64,000 nt of DNA from Dysidea avara (Eukaryota; Porifera; Demospongiae; Dictyoceratida; Dysideidae), in assembly GCF_963678975.1 (NCBI RefSeq), contig NC_089275.1, positions 825,001 through 889,000 on the forward strand, written 5' to 3'. The notes beneath the pieces were generated by a model. It was given only the letters and a program-made list of their open reading frames with translations. It was not told the origin of the DNA and did no database searches. Shown here piece after piece: positions 11,601-19,853 of the stretch (position 1 is its first letter; each line of letters starts with the position of its first letter). A program made the position numbers and the translations under genes.

Positions 11601-13657
11601 CATGGATACTACCCATCAAAAACTAAAATTTACTGTGTTCAGGTATGTGCACATGGTAAACTACGTATGCACTTTAGTATGGTAGCATGCACACCTTTTA
11701 GTGTGACAAAGGTCAAAATGCTTTAGAAGAATATGTAATGAAAAAAGATTCCAACGCAGAAAAGTTTATACACATAGGTAGCAACAAAGACTCCATGAAT
11801 CATTCATCAGCAGACATATGTGATAAGCGGCCATTAGTCATAGAAGTCAGTGAAGGTGCTCCAGGAAACTTAGAAGTGACAAAGAAAAACAAAGGTATAT
11901 CCCTGCTAAACGTGTTTGTAATTTTGTGCATGTTAGTATATTGTAGCTATAGTTTGCTGTTTGACTGGATACTGTTAGGCCATCATTATTTCATTCTTTG
12001 TTTACTATCACCACCCACATCTGATTATAGATAGTCACACCAAATTTTATAATTATTATTAATGTTGATCATGTGGATGCACTATTATGTTAAAGAGTCA
12101 ATTGCTTAAGGGAGATACGTTATGTATGACTCAATTGTCAAGGTAAATGCACTAGCTATATGTACATAAACATGTACTAGTTGAGTGGTTGGAGTTTCTC
12201 CACTCTTGTTAAACAGGCTGCATACCTTGAAGTCTAGTAATGCAGTCACACACTAAAATAGCTAGAACAATCTAGTGTGCAACTAATTATTGCCCATTAA
12301 CATCAGTTTGTGCTGCACTAGGTGACGGGAACAAGCAATGTATTAATAATGGCCTAATCACATCTCTGCATACGTGATATCACACTCAGCAATTGAGTAT
12401 CATAATCCTGGGGTCATCACACAATGGGGGACATGTGAAATGGCGTTTTAAAATTAACTGGCATTGACAACCAGCATGGGTTAAAACACTGTACTTGTGT
12501 ATTTAAGTACGAGTTGGTAGGTATGCAGTTGCTCTCACAGTAGGATGTTATCAGGCTTGTTATAATAGACTATCTGTTTTGCAATACTAAACTTACAGGT
12601 ATGAGGGGAACATGGAAGCCTCTTGTGAAAACTGACCGGTACAACTGTTGCATGTAATCATGATGCACATGCTAATATCACTGTGACAGTCAATCATGTT
12701 CTTGCACACAGATCCGTTCTTGTTGTCTGGCACTCAAATCTCACTTGGGAGAAAATTAGGAGAGGGTAGGTTTGGGATGCATGGTGTATTTATCACATCT
12801 AAATGGAACTGAAGTTGCTGTCAAGCAACTTAAACTAGACAAAAGGGCAGATGGAGACCATATGGACGAAGTAAAAGCATTAAGGTAATATTAACTTGAG
12901 CTTTATGTGATCAAGATGTTATGATATGTCAAATAGTGCTCTTCGCCATCCAAACATCGTAGTCTTCATGGGTTACACGTGTGATGACAACAGCATTCAA
13001 ATTGTGACCAACTATGTTCGTGGGAGTGACTTGTACAAGCTACTGCTCACTGAAGTATGCTAGCTAGTTAACACAATGACTTGTGTATGATTCTGCATGC
13101 AGAAAAAGCAGCTAACTGTGAGTAACAGGAACTTCATAGCTGAGCAGATTACCCAAGCCTTGACATATATGCATACTTTGAGCCCTCCAATGATTCACCG
13201 GGATATAAAACCATCAAATATACTGGTTAGAATTGCACAATGTCATTTATGTACTAGCTGTTATCATATGTTACAGGTAGAAGAAAGTACACTTCATGTG
13301 TACTTAACTGATATGGGTATGGCAAAGGTTAAGTTTAGTTGTTCAACACTCACAGAAGCTCGTTGTGTTGGAACCCCATACTATGCAGCTCCTGAAACCT
13401 TCGACGGAGTAGTTGGAAAAGCTTCAGATATATGGTCGTTAGGCATCGTACTGATAGAATTGTATGGCCAGCAACATGCTTGGAGAAATGTCAAGACCAA
13501 CAACCAGCTAATGATGCAATTATTAACAAAGAAGTTACCAACATACAGCCATTTAGATCAACATGTACAACAAGTATGTGAATCCTGCTTAAAATATGAG
13601 CCTAAGCAATGTTCATCTGGGGCTGAAATCTTGCAGTTAATCAGGACATCAAACTAA
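8661..13657 (+). CDS. TKL-like protein kinase gene, eight exons, two apparent frame breaks
   Basis: Exons: 8661-8840, 8900-9036, 11337-11642, 11702-11894, 12712-12884, 12937-13054, 13103-13225 and 13277-13657. Phases fit at the junctions. Exons 1-4 encode an N-terminal region I do not recognise. Exon 3 has a compact segment around AISLRPAATYEEIVGMAK that could be a ubiquitin/PB1-like fold (speculative). Exons 5-8 are a kinase domain: GEGRFG glycine loop, EVAVKQLKL with the lysine, HRDIKPSN catalytic loop, DMG where DFG is usual, GTPYYAAPE and DIWSLGIVLIEL. The frame breaks in exon 1, at a run of seven T near 8730, and just after the glycine loop, where ATGCATGG seems to hold four extra bases near 12778. 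These could be assembly errors or show a recent pseudogene. Intron 2 holds a LINE in opposite orientation. Confidence 0.7.
9262..11230 (-). mobile_element. CR1/Jockey-like LINE, 5'-truncated, in kinase intron 2
   Basis: The minus strand encodes a non-LTR reverse transcriptase. Visible blocks are LDVHKALGPDKIPSHLL, ANIVPVFKKGDK, NYRPISLTS, DIIFLDLSKAFDKVPHH, SGVPQGTILAPLLF and the catalytic YADD, followed by a thumb region and the tail segment WSPHIRRDIDRLERVQR. The endonuclease and ORF1 are missing, so the copy is 5'-truncated near 11,230. The reading frame is broken by a TGA at about 10,404 and a shift near 10,075. The 3' end carries an (AAT)n tail, seen as (ATT)n at 9270-9287. Confidence 0.85.
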
Positions 13658-13659
13658 CT

Positions 13660-14361
13660 TGCCTACTGTTATTACTGTATTTGTGATTATTCAAAGAGAT
13701 CAACTTTCAATTCAAAGTATTGCTGACTTTAAATGTCTATATAATGCCAGTCCCTCGTCAGCATTAGTGGGACTATTAATTCCAGCTTCAGCCATGAGTA
13801 GCTCAGCTAATTCCTTAAACTCAGGTGAAGTAGGCTCTGGTTTCAAGCAGCTGTATTCTTCAGCAGCTTCAATGTCATCATTGTCAGTAGGGTGCTTGTA
13901 TGACCGACATGAAAGAAAAACGTAAACAGTCCCTATTAAAAGTAGATTTTAAATAAATTCTATCAGTTTAACGAACATTTGAATATCACAAGAGTCATCC
14001 AATTCTCCATTAGTCCTTAATTCCTATTAAATTTTATAGATTAATTATTTAATTAGTTGTGTACGTGTACCTTGAAAAAATCCATCCACCAACCAGCACC
14101 ATTTTATCGTAGCTGCCCCCACCATGCTTCAATTCACTAAAATGACAGAAAAATGAAATAACCCATGTTCATTACAAATGGTCACTCAAGTATGTTTACC
14201 TCCGTAACTTCCTTTTGGGGATCATTAGCTATACACGTACGTGTTCAATGCAAAAATGATAGCTGGTACGTAGCCAAAATGTGCGTAAAAGAATACTATT
14301 TTTCAGGGAAGACAGAATCAGCCTAGTCAGGCTGCTTTTCAGATGTGCCCTGATTACATAC
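13660..14361. other. Kinase 3' flank, no further gene seen
   Basis: After the kinase stop the plus strand shows an 88-codon open frame (to 13,925) with low-complexity Ser/Ala content and no recognised domain. The remainder, to the hAT MITE, may contain decayed 3' sequence of the integrase-core gene, but I could not place an exon. Confidence 0.4.
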
Positions 14362-14776
14362 TAGGGCTGAGCGATACTACCGTTTTAGCAATATATCACG
14401 ATATTTTGAAAGTATCGATATCGCGATATTTTGTTATTAACTATCGTGATACCATGCCTGTACATTAAAAAGCCATTTGTTATGAAGTACTAGGCTCAAG
14501 AATCCTTGTAAGTCATAACCTGGTTACCCCTGCAGAGAGGTGTGAACACCATAACATAACTTCAAAGCATGTGTTACAATAACTGTTACTGTAAACATAG
14601 TTGACAGTGGCTAGTTTGATGCTACTTTTGAAGACTTCCTGCAGGAATACTGAGGAATACACTATGTAGCACCAGCTATGATTGACACATTTGTAAGTAT
14701 CGTGAAGTATTCAGTATCGTGAATAGTGGCTTTAGTATCGATCGTGATACTAAAATGGCAGTATCGCTCAGCCCTA
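14362..14776. mobile_element. hAT-type MITE with exact 8-base target duplication
   Basis: The element begins TAGGGCTGAGCGATAC and ends GTATCGCTCAGCCCTA, perfect 16-base terminal inverted repeats, and is flanked on both sides by TTACATAC (14354-14361 and 14777-14784). An 8-base duplication and TAGGGCTG-type ends are typical of hAT. It is 415 bases long with no coding capacity. Internal repeats of ATCGCGATATT type are common in this group. The perfect duplication suggests a fairly young insertion. Confidence 0.93.
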
Positions 14777-14941
14777 TTACATACAATTTTAACAGTTGGG
14801 TGGATGAATCATCAACATCATCACCTGGGATGAATCATTAATTCAAAGGGGAAAATTTTTGAAGAATATTAGTTTGCCCAACACCACCAGCAATCCCCTT
14901 GTTTATACCCTAATTAATTCAGGTTCTATTGTACAACTAAC

Positions 14942-16455
14942 CTGGTTTGACGTAGACTTTCCATACATGAAACTCTTTTCACCTCTAAATTGATCATCAC
15001 AGGACTCCCGTAGAAAAGGCTGAAGAAATGCAACATTGCAATTTTCTGTCCCTCTATCTGATCTGACAATAGTCGGACAGCCTATACTCATGTTAAATAC
15101 TTACAAGTAGCTAATGACTCATACCTTTTAATGTTTGGACACACTCCAAATAATACCCTGCAATAATATAGGGATCATTATTAGATGGGCTAACATGAAG
15201 CCATAAGATTCGATGAGAGTAGCTGCATAAGAATTGTTTTAACGTAATTTTATATACTTCACAATCACATGTACAACTTACCCGTCAATACACCCATGAA
15301 TGGCAAATCCAAACGGTTTTAGCTTATCATACCCATCCATGTGCCATATAAAATCTGGTCCCTTAAATATTGTGCATATTACATTGCATAATTATTTAAA
15401 TTCACTTACCTTGCTGTGTGGTACTCTCTTCTTTTCAATTTATGCTTTTTTCTTTCTAAAGCCCCATCTGGATCATTAACTGCTGATAGCATCATGACAG
15501 TGTCTCTAAAACATGTAATAGTAAAATTTATGGAGTACTATATGGGACAAAGAATCTGTCGAGGAGTCATCTAATATTTTTTAACAAAGCCTTATGGTTT
15601 TGAAAACAGTGAAAACAATTATTGGGTGTGGAGTCCAAATATATCAATATTTTTGGACTGGGGGAACTAAAATAGGGACCTAATTTTTTCATGACAGGCC
15701 CATGTAAATACCTATGTGAGAATTGAAATTTTTGTCACTGACAATTCAATTCAAAGCTCAACACACTATCAGATTTCAATGTCAGACTTAGTCAGGGATA
15801 CTAGTCTACTTCTACTTGCTGCTTTTTCCTGTCCCACTGATCTGTACAACCTCAATGGCACTCTGACTACAATGCAGCCTTGTGGTGTTGGACTACATTG
15901 ATGGGTTAAAACAATGAAACAATTGCAGTGGAAGCTGTCTATAGCGGTCACCACAATTTCTAGGGAGGTGGCTGTTTTATACAGGTGGATAAGTGCATTA
16001 ACTACTCATTTGGGGAATTGTAGGGTGGGCTTTGTAGAGAGGTGGCCGTTAAGGCAGGTTCCACTGCATTCGAATTCATCCTCACATGCATGCATGTAAC
16101 AAGAGGGCGACGCTCCAATATACACCATTCTCCAATCTCATCCTCAGACAAAGCGGTCAAATCAGCTTTCTTGTCTAAATTCTTGTGAATATACATTCAC
16201 ATTAAAGTATACACTGAAAAAATAGTCTTTTGTCCTTGAAGACATTTCTCACTTTGATCGAGGACAATTATCAGAGTAGTTGGAGTGCCACCTCCTTGGT
16301 ATAAACATAGATATAGGCACTTGGAGTTAGTATATCTGTGATGTAAGACTTTGCCCAAGTAATACGAACCTTCCCACCCTTAGTTTATGTTTCTGAAGTA
16401 AACGCTGATGCAACATTCTATAGCCAAGGTCCCTTCCTGATTCATTTTGTTCCTC
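14942..16455 (-). pseudogene. Multi-exon integrase-core (DDE) transposase-like gene, 3' end lost
   Basis: Five minus-strand exons: 16455-16370 (SGRDLGYRMLHQRL), 15505-15410 (DTVMMLSAVNDPDGALERKK), 15361-15282 (DFIWHMDGYDKLKPFGFAIH), 15222-15125 (HRILWLHVSPSNNDPYIIAG) and 15081-14942 (GCPTIVRSDRGTENCNVAF, then GKSTSNQ). They match the order of an integrase-core family known from cnidarian, fish and sponge genomes. WHMDGYD and RSDRGTEN hold the first two catalytic aspartates. GT-AG sites are good and phases fit except between exons 2 and 3. The third acidic residue should follow SNQ, but downstream sequence is degenerate. A segment at about 16,525-16,610 with VILYETGVTHSEIQNIL may be the N-terminal helix-turn-helix exon. 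It could be a decayed transposon or a decayed host copy. Confidence 0.65.
15506..16369. other. Intron of the integrase-core gene
   Basis: About 860 bases between two exons of the integrase-core gene. Short open frames on both strands have no recognisable content, and no repeat with clear ends was found. Confidence 0.4.
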
Positions 16456-16707
16456 CTGTATATAACATTAGTTGTAACATTACATGTCACAGTAGCTAGC
16501 TAACCTCGCATATCAAAACTTGTGTAAGATATTCTGGATTTCCGAATGGGTTACGCCCGTTTCGTATAAAATAACACCGTCCTCTAAACAAGGCGCCATA
16601 ACTTCCACGTACTTTGGTTGACAGGGTATCACTCTTTTCACCCTATTTCATAACCCTACAGAACTTAGACAAAAAACGGTGAACCAAAAAGGCAAAAAAA
16701 AGTTCAG

Positions 16708-16780
16708 TACTGAAGGGAAATCGAACCCAGGATCCCAGTGTGATGGTCCAGTGTGCTACCGATTATGCTACAGCTGCTAG
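16708..16780 (-). ncRNA. tRNA-like / SINE-like sequence with A and B boxes
   Basis: Read on the minus strand it contains TAGCATAATCGGTAGC, resembling an A box and D arm, and GGGTTCGATTTCCC, resembling a B box and T arm, followed 12 bases later by a run of T (a pol III terminator). The acceptor and anticodon stems do not pair well, so I favour a tRNA-derived SINE or tRNA pseudogene over a working tRNA. Confidence 0.5.
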
Positions 16781-16879
16781 CTCCCTTGATTCCCTTCTTT
16801 TGTATCTTATAAATGTGACTAACGAAATAAGCTGTATATAGTAAGAACCTAACCCTAAAGGTGAAGAAGAAACCAAAGC

Positions 16880-17043
16880 TGAACCCTAACCCTAACGCTA
16901 ACACTACTAGACGCTTCCCCTAAAGTCTACTACTCGTGGCAACTACTGGACGCTTCCCCTAAAGTCTACTACTCGCGGCAACTGGACGCATCCCCTAAAG
17001 TCGACCACTCGCGGCAACTACTAGATGCGTGCCCTAAAGTCGA
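16880..17043. repeat. CCCTAA stretch and about 39-base tandem repeat
   Basis: Near 16,882-16,905 the telomere-like unit CCCTAA occurs twice in a row with a third, altered copy. It is followed by about 3.6 copies of a 36-39 base unit (GGACGCTTCCCCTAAAGTCT then ACTACTCGCGGCAACTACT). The unit itself contains CCCTAAAG. Confidence 0.7.
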
Positions 17044-17515
17044 AGAGAGAGAGCAACAACTACAGTAGGAAGTCTGGATGCTTTTGAGCTTAATATTACG
17101 TAAGGGTTATGAAAGGTGGTGAAAAGAGTAAAACCCTTGGTGGGTTGACAGATACGAAGTTTGGTTTATCAGATTCCTTGATGAAAGGCGATTCGATTCA
17201 TGTATACGTTCTTTGTGTAGTAACGAAGGGGAAGCTAGAAAGGAGCCTTGTACCGCGAAATTTACGTGTTCAGAATTCCCGTAAAAACACGTGTTTTTAA
17301 ACATATTTCTATAAACTAACCTGTTTAACAATTTGTACGGTCGGAGTCTTATTAAGCATCCTTCGCTGCGTAGGATGATACCAAATTTAGCGAATTTGGT
17401 TGAGGATAACAACTTGTAAATTGGGATTTTCCCGGCGAGATAATTAAATTTTCCAATAGAGGACTTGCACGCGTGAAGCAACGGTTGCTAGGCGGACATG
17501 TTTCGGGACAACTTT

Positions 17516-18101
17516 CTATTTGTATTTGTATTTGTATTTTAAGGATAAAGTCTTATGCCTGTACATCCATAAACAAAATTAATAATTATTATGTACTTAG
17601 CTATTCTAATTACTATACAAAATCAAATAAGCAATTACTATAGTGTCTGTCCAGCAGTGTTTTAAAATCATTGACAGAGGGAGAATCAACAATAGATTGG
17701 GGTAATGAATTCCAGTCATTGATTACTCTGTTACTATAAAAATTAGATCTTGTATACGAATTAGTGTGATGTTTGAATAATTTCCTTGTGTGACCTCTTG
17801 TTACAGTAGAAGTGGATGGGGTAAATAAATGATTTTCTATATCATAACTGCCTTTGAGAATTTGGTACAAATATATCAAATCACCCCTTCGTCTACGGTG
17901 TTGTAAAGATGGTATATTTAGATGTCTTAATCTGTCGTAGTATGATAAATGGTTGATAGATGGAATCATTCTGGTTGCTTTACGCTGCATTCTTTCAAGT
18001 TTTTGATTGTCAAGTGTGTAAGAAGGTCCCCATATGACATTGTTATATTCAACAATTGGGCGGACAAGTGTTTTATATAGTTTTACCATGACATCAGAGT
18101 C
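17516..18101 (-). mobile_element. 3' fragment of a CR1-like LINE
   Basis: The minus strand codes for the end of a reverse transcriptase ORF: VMVKLYKTLVRPIVEYNNVI, then KLERMQRKATRMIP and the tail NFYSNRVINDWNSLPQSIV, stopping at 17,613. The 3' tail is (ATTTGT)n at 17,517-17,541 as read on the plus strand. Everything upstream of the thumb region is absent, and the 5' side meets a long-TIR MITE at 18,102. The catalytic core is not present. Confidence 0.8.
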
Positions 18102-18565
18102 CAAGAGTTCATAATATATATACTAAGGAGAGTATCCTACTCTCATATACCCCTGTAGAAAGGCGTATCGTGAAGTTATGACGTAACACTTCTGAGTTCG
18201 CCCGTTTTTCTTTGTATAATTAATGATGTCATTAGTTGAACATGGTATCGATTGAACGCGTGCCTACCAACGTCGCTAGCAACCAAATTAACTCCAGCTC
18301 TAAGCGTTTCTCACCCAACTACAATCGTTCCTTCATGGGTTAAGACCGCTTCGTAGGCGTTTCTTACTAGGCCATTCGCGAATACGGCTATCCTGAGCGT
18401 CGCAAGTGTGAAACGGTGCTAACGATTCTTGCACTTTTACGGCATCCTGTACGTCACAAACCACAACATCTTGTCGTTACGTCATAACTTCACGATACGC
18501 CTTTCTACAGGGGTATATGAGAGTAGGATACTCTCCTTAGTATATATATATATTATGAACTCTTG
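18102..18565. mobile_element. Long-TIR MITE abutting the LINE fragment
   Basis: The ends CAAGAGTTCATAATATATA and TATATATTATGAACTCTTG begin inverted repeats of about 85 bases that match almost exactly (18,102-18,187 against 18,475-18,565, including TACCCCTGTAGAAAGGCGTA). The 464-base element has no coding capacity. No clear target duplication was identified. Confidence 0.85.
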
Positions 18566-19265
18566 CTATGGCGCATAGTGGGTCAAAATGAAGGTAACGA
18601 GATTTATTCACTAAGCGCTGAATATAGTGGTACTGGGAAGCGGGGCTGGTTTCGAAATAAAAGATCTTATCATTGGCTTCGTGAAATAGGTGGCTAATTA
18701 AATTTCGATACATTACTCACCAATTCTAACTTCATAGCCTTTTTTAACGAGCTGGGTGGTATTTACAACACAACTCAACACTGATTCGCTTCATTACAGC
18801 CTGTACCAAATCCTGAGAAAGCGCCTTTCAGCCACAACACTGTCCCGAAACATGGCCGACAGCTACGGTTGCTTAGCAATTACGATGATTTACGTCACGC
18901 TGCAAGTCCTCTATAGGTTAATGTATGGAGCGAGTATTATGTCATCATCAGCAGTAAATAACTGTCGATATGGCGACAATTTCCCATTTGTACGGTCGGA
19001 ATTGGATAGAGAAATTCAAGGGCTTTCTTTTATTGTATGGTGTGATGTAGAAATTGTGTGAGTTAAAGGTTGTAAATTAATGTTTTTGCGTGTAGCGTAA
19101 AATACATGTATTTTGTATTGGACAAGAAATGACAAGGAATGATGAGATTTTATGATCAGCCTGTTTTACCAAGTTGAGGTTTCAAAAAGGATATTAAACA
19201 GATATTAGATTTATTTAATGCATAATTCTTAAATTTTAAAGGTTTAACCCAGTGTTTGAAAACTT
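18566..19265. other. Gene-free spacer with a decayed inverted copy of 17,430-17,510
   Basis: The segment 18,838-18,925 resembles the reverse complement of 17,432-17,506 (shared blocks GTCCCGAAACATG and GCAAGTCCTCTAT). Both contain an ATG in the same place. Otherwise nothing was recognised. Confidence 0.45.
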
Positions 19266-19559
19266 TTAATGTTGACCACCTGAAAATGCTCGATTTGACA
19301 AATCCCATACATATGTTTTGATATGGACTGCTGCTTGTACTTCTTCTAAGGAAGACTGAACTTCCTCTCCCCGCCGCTTCAAAGCAAGCTTCTTGAGTCT
19401 CCATCTTAACTGGTCATCTGTTAACTCAATCCCATGCTTGGTTGCTAGAAAGCTTCTTATATTTTGGTATGTATATCCTTTCTTAAAATAAAACTGTATC
19501 AATTCATCTTCATTCAAGGCGGAACCGCGATGAAGAGCTGCACAGTCCGCAACAGCCAT
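19266..19559 (-). CDS. Helix-turn-helix exon of an integrase-core-type element
   Basis: From ATG at 19,559 the frame reads a short lead, then ELIQFYFKKGYTYQNIRSFL and LTDDQLRWRLKKLALKRRG, a helix-turn-helix pattern I know from the first exon of multi-exon integrase-core proteins such as the remnant at 14,942-16,455. The frame ends at 19,266; a donor (CAG|GTGGTC) just before the stop would allow splicing, but no downstream exon was found. The start was chosen because upstream codons translate the TTTCTCA repeat. It is probably a solo N-terminal exon left by a decayed element. Confidence 0.5.
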   Translation of the reverse strand: MAVADCAALHRGSALNEDELIQFYFKKGYTYQNIRSFLATKHGIELTDDQLRWRLKKLALKRRGEEVQSSLEEVQAAVHIKTYVWDLSNRAFSGGQH

Positions 19560-19629
19560 GCAGGCGGAGGTTGCCAGCGTATAGTCGCATCTGGTACTGT
19601 AGCTGGTAGCTGCTAAACACCACTGAAAA

Positions 19630-19853
19630 GCCAACTGAGAAATGAGGAATAACTGAGAAGGTAACTGAGAAATGTAACTGAGAAATAACTGGGAAAACAA
19701 CTGAGAAGTGAGAAATAATCGGGAAAATAAGCGAGAAATGGGAAACATTTGAGAAATAAGTGAGAAAATAACCGAGAGGTGAGAAATAACTGAGTAATAA
19801 GTGAGAAATTAGTTTCTCGGAAATAACTGAGAAACTCCCGGGACATGAAACAA
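19630..19853 (-). repeat. TTTCTCA-rich array, copy 2
   Basis: On the minus strand this reads as the same ordered series of TTTCTCAGTTA-type units as 8,417-8,612, starting with the same CCGGGAGTTTCTCA. It ends about 70 bases upstream of the ATG of the helix-turn-helix ORF, again with the pyrimidine strand on the coding strand. Confidence 0.8.

Larger units (their letters stand above)
16625..17135. mobile_element. TIR element carrying a tRNA-like sequence
   Basis: Left end CACTCTTTTCACC...TTTCATAACCCT (about 16,630-16,655) and right end AGGGTTATGAAA...GGTGAAAAGAGT (about 17,104-17,131) form an inverted repeat of roughly 30 bases. Inside lie a tRNA-like segment, a short CCCTAA stretch and a tandem repeat, listed separately. 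No target duplication was found and no coding sequence was seen. Confidence 0.55.

Noticed and set aside
16708-16780. A functional tRNA gene
   Set aside because: A- and B-box-like parts and a terminator are present, but the acceptor and anticodon stems do not pair and no clear anticodon loop can be placed.
16880-16910. Interstitial telomere or chromosome end
   Set aside because: Only two intact CCCTAA units with a third altered, inside a TIR element. Too short to indicate a fusion or telomere.
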